64,000 nt of DNA from Guadua angustifolia (GCA_036346375.1 CM070500.1:80332437-80396436); one strand, 5' to 3'. Numbered from the stretch's first letter, positions 35,865 to 46,089 are shown. The notes: generated by a model from the letters alone, not told the origin. Translations and numbers: made by a program.

Positions 35865-36278
35865 GTGATTCCCCATATATTTTTCCATTCCACAGACTCA
35901 TACACCCTCCAAGATCCCATCTATAAAGGACAACCACTCCTCCTTGAATTGGACGAATGCAAGCAGGACCTCGACACCGTTGTGCAAGTTACTGATGCTA
36001 GGGATCTCAACCCAAGACGTTGTTTCTACCGATACCCTCTGTTCATGGTGACCGCTATAATTCTTACTTATCATTTGGCTCATGCCTCGCTATATGACAC
36101 ATACTCTTACTTGCAGACCGTAGATTGCAAATTCACTGAGTGGGTGAACCCACCGTATCCCATACATGCCCAATACTACATCCATTACTTGGTGTATCAC
36201 CTCGAAGAAATGGAAGAGGACCTCACGGAGGTTAAGAAGGAGAACGAACAGCTCCGTAGGCAAAACTTGGAGCTTTAG
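35865..36278 (+). pseudogene. Transposon-associated coiled-coil ORF of unknown function, copy 1
   Basis: A 137-residue frame, with no ATG at the front, reading DSYTLQDPIYKGQPLLLELD, RRCFYRYPLFMVTAIILTYH (possibly one membrane-spanning stretch), YLQTVDCKFTEWVNPPYPIH and a heptad-like tail EEDLTEVKKENEQLRRQNLE. The frame continues past a TAG as TQNDDLCHQ, and copy 2 preserves a longer C-terminus, so this copy is truncated by nonsense changes. It lies just inside the 3' end of the MULE and may be a MULE accessory protein, but I do not recognise the family. The absence of an ATG suggests a lost upstream exon. Confidence 0.5.
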
Positions 36279-36330
36279 ACCCAAAATGACGATCTATGTC
36301 ATCAATGACTCGAGGTCGAGGAACAATGAG

Positions 36331-36723
36331 GTAGTGAATTAACTATATACAGAGGATCAAATATTATAGGAAGTTGGAACTTTTGCATTTAATTTTCTGT
36401 GCTGGGATGCTGCCATGGGTAGGTTAGTGATGGTTCCAGGCAATATACATCTTTGCAGATAATATTTGATCGTGCGCCCCACATATGCTACCTCAGAGTT
36501 GTATTTCTGTCACTCTGTGTAATGTGGAAAAGGCACCATGATACTTGCCAAGTATCGATAGATCATAATTAACAAGTCTGGATAGTTCTCTTGATTGTTG
36601 TGTGTGAACTTAAGTATTCTCTATCAGCCAAAGGGAAAACAAATGAAAATATCACGGCAGAACTATTGCTTATCACTCAGTTCAACTGTTATTGAACCTC
36701 TGCCTATCATTGTAGGTGGTTAT
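36331..36723 (+). repeat. Copy of intron 1/exon 2 boundary of the broken host gene
   Basis: Nearly identical to 44783-45176, from GTAGTGAATTAACTATATAC to the acceptor CTGTAG (ATTGTAG here) and the first ten or so bases of exon 2 (GTGGTTAT). It shows that the tandem duplication originally reached into the host gene at 43837. In this copy 42.3-44.78 kb is missing. Confidence 0.9.
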
Positions 36724-37129
36724 TGATATGTCTAAACCAGATAGGGTTTATTTTAGGAAGGGCCAGGAGGGAGAGGGCGCAGCTTAAGGCTCTAGGGCCG
36801 GTGCTGCTGATTGGGTTAATTGGCAGGAGAAACTTCCTTTTTGATCTTTCTATAATTGCAGCAGTTTCTTTCTAATTTGATTAGTAATTTCCGTATTTAA
36901 GTAGTTTCCATGTTAGGATTCTGATCTGAATAAATAAAGAAGAGGAAGAAGAAAATGGCACGCTTTGTTGCCGCAACTCAAGTCTCAGGCGTACCGGCGA
37001 ATTCCGGTCGGTGGCTCCGTATAGCCATTCTCTCAAAATAGGGCGACGTCGACTTCCGGCGACGTCCTCCACCTCACAATCTGGTCTTAGGCCCGGAACT
37101 AGGGCCTTTGAGCGTGAACATCCATATCA
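36724..37129 (+). mobile_element. 5' LTR of a truncated retrotransposon (406 bp)
   Basis: Starts TGATATGTCTAAACCAG and ends ACATCCATATCA, giving a TGATATG...CATATCA terminal inverted repeat. It is followed by a primer binding site and the start of gag. It sits inside exon 2 of the copied host gene, after GTTAT. The 3' LTR and most of the body are missing. Confidence 0.85.
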
Positions 37130-37131
37130 AT

Positions 37132-37143
37132 TGGTATCAGAGC
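37132..37143 (+). promoter_or_regulatory. Primer binding site (initiator Met tRNA)
   Basis: TGGTATCAGAGC, complementary to the 3' end of plant initiator methionine tRNA, two bases after the LTR end. Fixes element orientation as plus. Confidence 0.9.
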
Positions 37144-37157
37144 AAGTCGATCCTCCT

Positions 37158-37511
37158 ATGGCGATCGATGAGGAGCGTGTCTCTAACCTAGAGGCTCTTG
37201 TCCGGCCGATCGGAGACCACCATCAACAAGCTGAAGCCTCCAGGCACCGTGGTGCAGAGGAGGCGGGCGACATCTGAAGGCTCTTGGCAAGTTACCGGCT
37301 GTTGAGGCCGAGGGCCATGAGGGCGGCACGCAGGACAACGGAACCAGCAAGGGACGGGGTTCTTCCCTACCCAATCCACGGCCCCACCTTGGGCGCCAGA
37401 TGGGCAGCGAGGAAGAAGGGTTCGTAAGGGATCGTGGGGGACAAGGAGATCGCTGGGCTCCACGTACGCCGCGGTACGATCTTCCTCTCTATGATGGGGC
37501 AGATGATCCTC
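37158..37511 (+). pseudogene. Truncated gag of the retrotransposon
   Basis: Opens with an ATG (MAIDEERVSNLEALVRP) and stops at 37275-37277. A further frame near the end reads APRTPRYDLPLYDGADDPL, like the (K/R)(L/Y)DFP.YDG..DPL motif of Ty3/gypsy-type retrotransposon gag. The sequence ends abruptly at about 37511, where it is joined to the LTR part of block copy 2, so only the N-terminal portion is present. Confidence 0.7.
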
Positions 37512-38197
37512 TGTGAATAGCCGAGTCCACTGTGATTGGACAATGCTCGAGGATTACAGATCAAGGAGTAGTGTGAAAATAAAATGGGGTAGAAGGTCAG
37601 GTGCGAGTTGATGAAGAAAATTGATTAGGGACCTGTGTGTCCAAAATAACGTGAAAAACAATTTGAGATATATAATGATTATATGGTTTTGATGCTTTTA
37701 AATCTAAATAAATAGTAGTTTAAAATATTGATGCAAAAGCAAAATAACCAGTAAGGCCATTCCTTTGTAACAAGCCATGCATGTAGTATTAGAACTGCAT
37801 TTTGTGCATGACTTGTTGAGTACGGTGTGTACTCACCCTTGCGGATAAAATTTACTAGAAGAGGAGACTACACTGCGTATGAGGAGGAGTTCATCGAAGA
37901 GCCGAAAAACTAGGGAGCAAGCCTCTGTCGGGCGTCTGTGGTGATGGATGAATCACTACGAAGTTTACTTTCCTCTGTTATTTACCGTTTACTCTGAATA
38001 ATGTAAGCCCTGCGTGGCAAACTGCTGTAAGGTGACCATAAGGTCGAACAACTCGATTATATACATGTTTGATGTATTTAAATATTATTCATTGTGTATG
38101 ATGTGGTACTTTAACCTCAGATAGTCATGTGCACTAGCGCGATCTGGACTAGTGCAAATTACACAAGGTGTCCGGATTTGCAAATTGAGGCACGACA
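37511..38197 (+). mobile_element. Partial gypsy-type LTR, start of duplicated block copy 2
   Basis: Matches 31493-32177 of the solo LTR and ends at the same CACGACA followed by the target site CCAAA (38198-38202). Compared with copy 1 it has many 1-3 base differences concentrated at CTG/CAG words. Confidence 0.85.
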
Positions 38198-38938
38198 CCA
38201 AATGAAGGGACAAAGGAAGCTGAGACCACACGAGGGTCGCACCGCCATCAGCAGGGCACAAGCTAGTTTTTCTTTCATACCTCATATCTGAATTGGATAT
38301 TGTGTTTTACTTTCTTAATTTATGTACTATTCAGATATGTTCTTTTACTTTCAAAGGTTATGTAGTACTTAGATATGATCTTTTACTTGCTTAACTACGA
38401 CATATTAGTTTTGTCCATAATGCCATTAGCTATGTCTAGACGATTGGACAACACACACATTAGTTTTCTCAGTGCAATTTGACAATACGCTGCCAGCACT
38501 TTTTACAGTCTGATTCGACAATACTCTGCATACCACGAAGTGACAAAACACTGTCCATCTCAGACTGACGGACGACACACTGCTTTTCTCAAAGCAAAGT
38601 GACAACATGTCAGCTGACTCACCGCTTCTGCATCGAAAAATAATAGCAGCTGCAGCCGCTTTTTCACACTAAAGTGACGTATAAAACTACTAGCCACCTA
38701 AGCAGTCCTTCATCTCTACCCCAACCTCCACTCCATTGAAATGATAGACAGAGGAAGCTCAAGCCGTGGGTAGGGGTGAAAATAGGCCGGATTTTATCTG
38801 CTTGATCCGGATCCGGATCCAGTCGAGACTGGATTCAAGATGGATTTTAGATATCGGGTCAGATCCGGATCTAGATCCGAATATTTGAATTCAGATATCA
38901 GATTGGATTTGAAGCATGAAGTATCCAGGAAATATGTG

Positions 38939-39440
38939 GCTGTTTGGTTGCCTGTATGCACAGAGATTTGCATCTACAAAATGCAAAATTTTATTTTTTT
39001 TCTTATGTTTGGTTGCCTGTATCTAGTTTTGAGCCTGGCTCTCTGGATGCAAGATTCCCCATGCATTCTGGCTCTAGAGATCTGGAGAAAATGGGCGATC
39101 TCTAGATGCACAGATGATGTTCGTGTTCTCAAGAAGAGGCCATTATGTCACCACAATAGCAAACCATGCATGCAGTGCCATGTAGGTATGTAAAATTTTC
39201 CTTTTTTTCTTTTTTATTTATATCTTTTGATTAGCATCTCCGATTACTGTACCGATTTCAAAAATAGGTTCCTGACATTTTTTCAAACAAAATTAGACCA
39301 CACTTGCTATATAAATTTTAAAATACCTACCTACTAAATACTCAACTAAACACTGTCTCTATATCTGTACATTCTGTATCTCATCGGTCTGATTGAGTCA
39401 AACAGATTAAATTCATGAAAAAAGATAATCAAACAGTCCC
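38939..39440. mobile_element. hAT-like MITE nested in the hAT element, copy 2
   Basis: Ends GCTGTTTGGTTGCCTG and, reverse complemented, GGGACTGTTTGATTATC; flanks AATATGTG (38931-38938) and TATATGTG (39441-39448). Counterpart of 32911-33418. A possibly related fragment starts GGCTGTTTGATTGCCTGG near 54669. Confidence 0.65.
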
Positions 39441-39652
39441 TATATGTGTCGGGACCCCGATATCGGATATGTGACCATTCGCATATTCGTTTTGATTTAG
39501 CCCATTAGGATTTTGGCCCACCCCATTTGGCGACTCCTCCTTGTGGTTATCACAAACGAGGATGCATAGTTATCTCCGGTTCGAACCTGAAAAACCCTCA
39601 TACGCATGGACGGAGGCAAGGTCAGCACCGCATCGCCGGTGGCGACCCAACC

Positions 39653-41396
39653 ATGTCGGCACAGGAGCGCGAGACGGCTATGGCGCTCGCGTGCATCGCC
39701 ACGGTGCTGGCGGGGTGGTTCTCGGCCTCGGCATGGCGGCGCTCGCCGTCACGTCGTGGGTCAAGTATGTCTCTGCCTCCGGGGCTCTACGGCACATCAC
39801 CGCCATGCCGGAGGTCGCCATCCCTGACCTCCGCTCCCTTCTCACAGGCAAAGACGGAGAATCGCGCCTCGTGACGGTGCGGGGCCTCATCCGCACAGCC
39901 CCCGAGGCAAGTTCCTCGTCCCACCAGGAACCGACGAGCACTGCGTCGTCGCTAAGCACACCCAGACGGTGTGTCACACCGTCTCACACTGAAGATTCAT
40001 CCCTTATATCCCTCTCTCAGAGCTAGGGTTTATGCTAGGGCCGTAAGGTTGCTTAGGTACGGATATACTTTTTAATCTTAAACTCTAAAGGGTTGGGTGC
40101 TTAATGACGGTTCTCATGGCGGTGGGATAATGAGCGAATGTTTTAAGATTCCGATAAAGCAGTAGCTATAAGGCAAGTGACAGGTTTGGGCATTGGAGCG
40201 GCTGTGGAACTTTTTGTGTAGTTTTATGCGCTGCTGTGCTAATTAGATACATGTCTCAAATTGTTGTAGAAATCTTAGAGAGTCTCCATGCTTAATGCTA
40301 TTCTGGTAGCTATGATTTAATTTTAGCTGTAGTTTCTAGGAGTAGGAAGGCAAACAGTATCAAGAACTGCGATTTCCTTATGCAGAATTGGATAGTTTGG
40401 AGAAGTATAAACTAATTTTGAGGGTTTCTAATCAGGTTCTTCTTGCGTTCAAATTTCTGAGGTTTGAGGATTGTTATGTAAGCTTTGAGAATATTGATTC
40501 TTAATATATGTGAAATAGCTTTGGGCTTATATCGCATTTGGAATTAGATGGTTAATGCTGATGGTTGAATTCTCCAGTTGCAAGAGATTTACAAGCAGCG
40601 AAACCAGCCTTCCGTAACCCTGTTATGCTTATATCGCATTTGGAATTCTGCATGCTCTCTTTTTTAAATCATTGAAAGAGCAAATTACAACATCATTTAA
40701 ATGGGTATACTATCTATACTTCTTACACTGTGTCATTGTCAGAATCATTTGTACCCTAAACTTTTGCTATACTTTTCCTTTTTAAGGTTCATTTGTTCTT
40801 GTGGATTCTGGATCCGTAACTCAACTGGAATGGTACATGTGAAGCTAGATGGAACAACTCAACCATTAACTTTTACAACTGTGTATCATAAACTTGTCCC
40901 AGTTGAGTCAAATCCTTACACATTGTTTCAGACTACTATTGGCAATGGCTACCCTGTAAGTTTTTGGTTTCTATATTTAATTAGATATTTATTCTATACA
41001 ATAATCAACACAGGGATATCTTTCTTGAGATATTTGATTTATTTGTAGATTGCGTTATTAGATGAGGAAAATATACTTCCTATTGGAAAGGAAGTGTTGA
41101 GATCAGTTCGTGCCCAGAGATCCCCCTTTTCTTGTAAGAGTATTATTGACCATATCTTTCCATATCCTTTCTTTTTTTACCAATGCCAGGCACTAGGACT
41201 GTAGAACATCCATAGTTTATAGTGAAGTACTTAACATCCATATCCATGTTAGATGTTTGCCTGCTTTTGTCAATTTTCAGGTGAATTATCAAAAACTGGA
41301 TATCCTCTTGTTAGGTCTTCTTGAATTCTATATGCTCCAATTCATGCAGTGAATTATGCTCTGAGCTGCGATGTATTGATGATATTATTACTATGA
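39653..41396 (+). pseudogene. Captured SPL2/MUL1-like E3 ubiquitin ligase fragment, copy 2
   Basis: Same exon order as copy 1. It preserves a more usual start, MSAQERETAMALACIATVLA, and RSLLTGKDGESRLVTVRGLI. It shares both exon 1 frameshifts with copy 1. It also has its own 1-base loss in the middle exon (GGATCCGTAAC where copy 1 has GGATCCGGTAAC), and further loss in the next exon (GTTCGTGCCC against GTTCGTTTGTGCCC). No RING domain. Decay therefore began before the duplication and went on after it. Confidence 0.75.
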
Positions 41397-41884
41397 AATC
41401 TTTCTAGCTTACCTGGTTTCAAGTGGTCGAATGTTTGTTTGTTTGTTGTTACTGTTCTCTTATCTGGTACATAGATCATCATTTAACTTTATAGATTATA
41501 TATATGGATGTCTCAGGATAAAGTGTACCTTCTCTAAAAGCATCTAGGGTGGAGAAGCTTTGCATTTGTTAAGATTCTATTTTAACACTGGAGCATTCTG
41601 GCTTCAGACATCCATATATTTCTATCCGTTCATGATCCGAATCCATCACATTTCCGACCCGTATCCGTATCCCAAATTATCCGAATCCGACTAGCCCGTA
41701 TCTGGTTCCAAATCTGGGAAAAATATGGTTTAGGATACTGGAAGAGCAATATCCGCCCGTATCCGATCCATTTTCATCCTTAATCGTGGGAGGGGTAGGC
41801 AGGGAAGACTAGGTCGGAGATCACCTCGAGACCCTGACCCTTCATGGTTTCGAGGCCGTGATTCCCCCCACCCATATTTTTCCA

Positions 41885-42454
41885 TTCGAACAAGGGACTC
41901 ATACACCCTCCAAGATCCCATCTATAAAGGACAACCACTCCTCCTTGAATTGGACGAATGCAAGCGGGACCTCGACAGATTGTGCAAATTCTTGATGCTA
42001 GGGATCTCAACCCAAGACATTGTTTCTATCGATGCCCTCTGTTCATGCTAACCGCTATAACTCTTACCATTTGGCTTATGTCTTGCTATATAACACATAC
42101 TCTTACCTGCAAACTGTAGATTGCAAATTTACTGAGTGGGTGAACCCACCGTATCCCATACATGCCCAATGCTACATCCATTACTTAGTGTATCACCTCG
42201 AAGAAAATGGAAGAGGACCTCACGAAGGTCAAGAAGGAGAACAAACAGCTCCGTAGGCAGAACTTGGAGTTTTAGCCCAAAATGACGATCTATGTCATCA
42301 ATGACTCAGGGAGAGGAACAATGAGGAGGTCGTCTACCTCGGCAGCGACTACCACACTACTGCTGCGACAATGCTAGTTGTACCTGTGCTTGCCACTACC
42401 GCGACCAACAACTCCTTCCATTCCACCATTTTAAAATTCCATAAGGCACAGTAG
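41885..42454 (+). pseudogene. Transposon-associated coiled-coil ORF, copy 2
   Basis: Same protein as at 35865 with frameshifts (for example near 41978 and 42205). It extends further than copy 1: after the coiled coil a frame reads NNEEVVYLGSDYHTTAATML, then VVPVLATTATNNSFHSTILK and a stop at 42452-42454. This shows the original C-terminus. AT-rich sequence with a probable transcript end follows to about 42560. Confidence 0.5.
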
Positions 42455-42559
42455 TATCGTAATTTTGGCATGTTCATGGCTGCTCTGTGCCGCCATTTGT
42501 ATCGTTCCAACTGTATGCGCCATGTAATCACTCTTTGTTATGAAATTCTATATTTCATT

Positions 42560-43021
42560 CATTTCGTTTTTTTCCGAACTTTATAGATGCAACAACTATT
42601 ATGCTCTAGTTATTCTTGTTCTTTCGACTTGTTATGCTCTAGTTATTCTTCATCTTTCCATGTACTAATGCATTTTAGTGTTTCAAAATAGATTCTATAT
42701 GATACTAAATTCCATCTCAGGTCATAAAATGATATCCACAATTCCCTTTTAAATTGAAGATTGTAATTAGTTTACGTTTCAACTTGTCCCATATAAAATA
42801 CCGATAATTTTGTTGTGTTTGCGACTCAAATTTCAGCTACACATTTGTGCTTGATACAAAAATTTTAGTGCACATTTGCAAACTTGTAATGATTTTTATA
42901 CAAAATATTAGCACTGCCGGCTTCTTTTTTTCCTCCTCCCCTCTCCTCTGTTCTGAAATTGAGTATAAGCCTCTCTGACAGAGAGTGAACAGTTAGCGTT
43001 TCATTGTTGTTCTTTGTTCAA
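42560..43021. other. 3' part of the MULE body, nothing coding recognised
   Basis: AT-rich, non-coding sequence between the coiled-coil frame and the right inverted repeat. This stretch has no counterpart after block copy 1. Confidence 0.4.
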
Positions 43022-43559
43022 TTGGCGACATAGGGTTAGTCGCCGTTTTATTTGGCATGAGAGACTCGATCCGCAATTAAAACAATGATCTGGCTCTCGT
43101 CACCAATTGAATGCGCGACATGTAGGTATTTTTGCTATTTTTTAGCATATTTTTCCTGTAATTTCTCATTAAAAAATATTATTTAAAAAAGTCTTAATTG
43201 AACTGAGTGGCTATCAAGTTAGATGACTAGTACGTCGATTAAAATTTATTAATCGAAATATATAGTATTTTAAGATTTTTAAAAGTGGCATTTTACATCA
43301 TGCATTTACATATGCTTACAGTAATCGCTTCGATAGGTTATTTTTTATACACTCATTGTAGTTATACAAGTATATAATAAAACGCTAAACACCTGCACTG
43401 ATATTCGGAATAGCCTTTTTGACAACAAATTTGGACTTCTTCGGAAAGAGAAGTTTTAGTAAACCAGAGTAGTTCTCTCGAATTCCTACCAAATTTTAGA
43501 CAGTCGATTTTTCAAGTATGTTCATTGGACGCCATCATACCTTTTGACCAGACGGTTAA

Positions 43560-43666
43560 GGGCCTGTTTGGTAGAGTTCTAGATCCCAACTTCACCTGAG
43601 ATCTGAAACTTGTAGGTTAAAATAAAGTGAATAAAATGTAAATAAAATGATCCATCTAAACACTCT
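43560..43666. mobile_element. Tourist-like MITE (107 bp)
   Basis: Left end GGGCCTGTTTGGTAGAG, right end reverse complement AGAGTGTTTAGATGG, with TAA at 43557-43559 and 43667-43669. Same family as MITE B (3056-3182) in opposite orientation. Confidence 0.65.
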
Positions 43667-43836
43667 TAAGAACGCAAGGGCTGATCTCCTCCCCATTTCA
43701 GCCACAAAACCCTAAACCCAGGCACTCTCAGCCACTCGCCAACTCTCCGTCGCCGCCCCGCCGGCGGCGAAACTCTCCTCCCTCTTCACGCCTTGCCGCA
43801 GTCCTAAGCCTCGCTCTCCGCCCCCGGAGTCCTGCG

Positions 43837-46089
43837 ATGAGCGGCAAGCCGAACCCGAAGCCAAGGCGGTCGTAGGGGGAGGAGGCAGTGGCGTTGCTCC
43901 GGCGGCTTCACGAGGGGGGCTACCTGCCGGGGCCTGACCTCTTGGTGGCGCCACAAGTCTTGTCCCCCGACGTCGTCAAGGCCGCCGCCGAGCGCTTCTG
44001 TCACGATCACCAGGTCGTCGCCAAGTGAGTGCCGCGTCTCTTATTGCTTTGTAACCATAGTGTTCTGCAACATCCTTGTATGGATGCCATTAAGTGCCAA
44101 TGAAAACTTCAGATCTAAAGAGTTTAGTTGAAATGGTTGTGTTCCAAGGGCGACTTTTTCAGTTCTTTGTTGCATATGGGAGGTTTTTTTTTTGGAAAAG
44201 AGTACTGGTAAGTTTGGCCTTGAATAGTGGGTGAATTCATTACAATGCTGGTTCCATTAGCCTGGGTAAGTAGTGTTCTCCGGGGAAAACATAATAGCCT
44301 GTGGAAGTAGCTGTGTATAGCTTTACTTGAATTAGAAATGGAATCCCATGAAGTTTATGGCAGTGAGTTATATTTTGTGAATTGCCTGTTTCTTCCATTG
44401 TTTTGGGCCTCTACTGTGCTGAGTGTGTTATGCATGTTAAGGCATGTAGCCACGTAATCGGTGATTTTTGCAGTGGATTCTAACAATGAGTTCCATTCTT
44501 TTGCTCTGGAATGATTGAAATTGATTTGTTGCAACCTACAATTTTGGAGGCATCACGTGAGAGCATATCATTGCAAGCAATTAGACTAACCAGAAAGAGT
44601 GTAAGAACAAAATTCACACTCATGTAGGTTTGAAATGCCATCTATATGCTGGAAAGTAACCCTTGCGCTTCCTACACTGGAGGAGAACACACATGTTTCT
44701 TCTTTGTCAAATTAAGTACATTGGTTCCATTGATATGGTCGAAGCTTAGGTACATCTGTTTGGAATGACATCTTATAACAAAGTAGTGAATTAACTATAT
44801 ACAGAGGATCAAATATTATAGGAAGTTGGAACTTTTGCATTCAATTTTCTGTGCTGGGATGCTGCCATGGGTAGGTTAGTGATGGTTCCAGGCAATATAC
44901 ATCTTTGCAGATAATATTGATCGTGCGCCCCACATATGCTACCTCAGAGTTGTATTTCTGTCACTCTGTGTAATGTGGAAAAGGCACGATGATACTGGCC
45001 AAGTATCGATTGATCATGATTAACAAGTCTGGATAGTTCTTTTGATTGTTGTGTGTGAACTTAAGTATTCTCTATCAGCCAAAGGGAAAACAAATGAAAA
45101 CCACGGCAGAACTATTGCTTATCACTCAATTCAGCTGTTATTGAACCTCTGCCTATCACTGTAGGTGGTTATCCGGGAGTGACTTGAAGAAGGTTGCCTT
45201 GTTTAGCTGTCTGTTGAGCGAAGAACAGTCTTTGCATCCAAAAGATTACGAGCTTTCCTTAACATCCAGGAAGAAGTGAGTAACCTCTAGACTGTAGTTG
45301 TCAACTGAATATCATAGTAGAGCTACTGCTCTCGACAGTCAACTGCTCGTGGTTAACTTTTTACATGTTCCCCTCTTTCAGATATGCAGCTCTTGTAAGC
45401 TGAGAAGTTCATGCATGTTTGTTAGCCAGGAAGTAGCAAGGAATGACAAAGTGATTCTGTCAGACACTATGAGAATTCTTACTTTGTTTGTGCTGGATGC
45501 ATACTTTGTTTGTGCTGGATTAGGGCTGGATATCGAGCCAACTCGACTCGACTCGACTTGTTAAACTCGTTAAGATAACGATCCAACTTGACTCGACTCA
45601 TTTTCTTAACGAGCTGAAAACTCAACTCGGCTCGACTCGTTAAAAACTCGAGTTAGCTCGTTAAGCTCGTTATGATGCTTGTCGGTGGAGGAGAGGATTA
45701 CAGTGACGGCGAAGGTGTCGAAAGTAAGGGTGAGGGTGGAGACGTAGCCAAGTTGGGAATTGGAGAATTGCGGATGTGAAATAGGGAAAAAGAATCGGGT
45801 CTGAAAGTTGAAGGAACGGGTTAGGGTTACAAACTTATAGTGTTTTTTTCCTGACTCGTTAAGCTCGTTAGCTCGCTCGTTAAACTCGTTAAGGTAACGA
45901 GTTTAAAACCCAACTCGACTCGTTAAGGAACGAGTTCGAGTCAAGTCATGTCGAGTTTCCGAGTACTCATTAAACTTGCGAGTTTCGAATTTTTTTTCCA
46001 CCCCTATACTGGATGCATGTCCTCAACAACTCCAGGTTACTGCTGAATTAAAAGGACACCATAAATCTAAGCAATTAATTTCTGAGCAG
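43837..46089 (+). pseudogene. Broken host gene with CxxCxLRxxC motif, possibly OZ/VAR3-like
   Basis: Exon 1 (43837-44024): MSGKPNPKPRRS, stop TAG at 43873, then GEEAVALLRRLHEGGYLPGP and VLSPDVVKAAAERFCHDHQV, with donor AA/GTGAGT. Exon 2 (45165-45275): WLSGSDLKKVALF, frameshift, then SVERRTVFASKRLRAFLNIQ and a GTGAGT donor. Exon 3 (from about 45382): ICSSCKLRSSCMF, then NDKVILSDTMRILTLFVLDA. Exon 3 is interrupted by a transposon and resumes at 46007 as CPQQLQVTAELKGHHKSK, ending at CAG/GT 46089. The order (Leu-rich segment, KRLRAF, CxxCxLRxSC, D.MRIL..LDA) resembles the region before the RanBP2 zinc fingers in plant organelle zinc-finger (OZ/VAR3-like) proteins; I see no zinc fingers. The stop, frameshift and insertion indicate a pseudogene, unless the first two are sequence errors. 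Confidence 0.6.
45521..46006. mobile_element. hAT-type non-autonomous element in exon 3 (486 bp)
   Basis: Starts TAGGGCTGGATATCGAGCC; the right end reverse complemented reads TAGGGGTGGAAAAAAAATTC. The 8 bp target duplication is TGCTGGAT (45513-45520) and TACTGGAT (46007-46014), one mismatch. Inside are many CGACTCG/AACTCGTTAA words in both orientations at each end, a subterminal-repeat pattern usual in small grass hAT elements. It splits the codons for the LDA/CPQQ junction. Confidence 0.8.

Larger units (their letters stand above)
31493..36330 (+). repeat. Duplicated block, copy 1
   Basis: This ~4.8 kb stretch matches 37511-42320 in order and orientation: the LTR 3' end, the CCAAA target site, the transposase tail, ~35 bp repeats, a ~3 kb hAT element and a coiled-coil reading frame. 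Parts such as 34140-35100 are almost identical to copy 2; others such as 31500-32230 and 32910-33200 differ by many small indels. Confidence 0.9.
38771..41782. mobile_element. Gene-capturing hAT element, copy 2 (3012 bp)
   Basis: Left end TAGGGGTGAAAATAGGCCGG, right end reverse complement TAAGGATGAAAATGGATCGG. Target duplication GCCGTGGG (38763-38770) and ATCGTGGG (41783-41790). The same insertion site as copy 1, so it was copied by duplication, not by a second transposition. Confidence 0.8.
38198..42320 (+). repeat. Duplicated block, copy 2, remainder
   Basis: Continues the match to 32178-36330: transposase tail (38203 onward), ~35 bp repeats, hAT element and coiled-coil frame. The match ends near GAGAGGAACAATGAGG at about 42320; after this copy 2 continues into sequence that was deleted from copy 1. 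Confidence 0.9.
25943..43193. mobile_element. Degenerate giant MULE-like element bounded by long inverted repeats
   Basis: The left end (25943 to ~26118) and the reverse complement of the right end (~43022-43193) share TTTTTTAAATAATATTTTT, AATGAGAAATTACAG, AAATACCTAC, the ATTCAA(C/T)TGG phrase and GGCGACTAACCCT...GTCGCC. So they are ~175-185 bp inverted repeats in the right relative orientation, about 17.2 kb apart. Just inside the left repeat is a decayed MuDR-type transposase. Long inverted repeats plus MuDR-type coding are the signs of a Mutator-like element. A target duplication is only suggestive: CTTGAACTT (25932-25940) against ATTGAACTG (43197-43205). Most of the length is later insertions and a tandem duplication. 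Confidence 0.6.
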
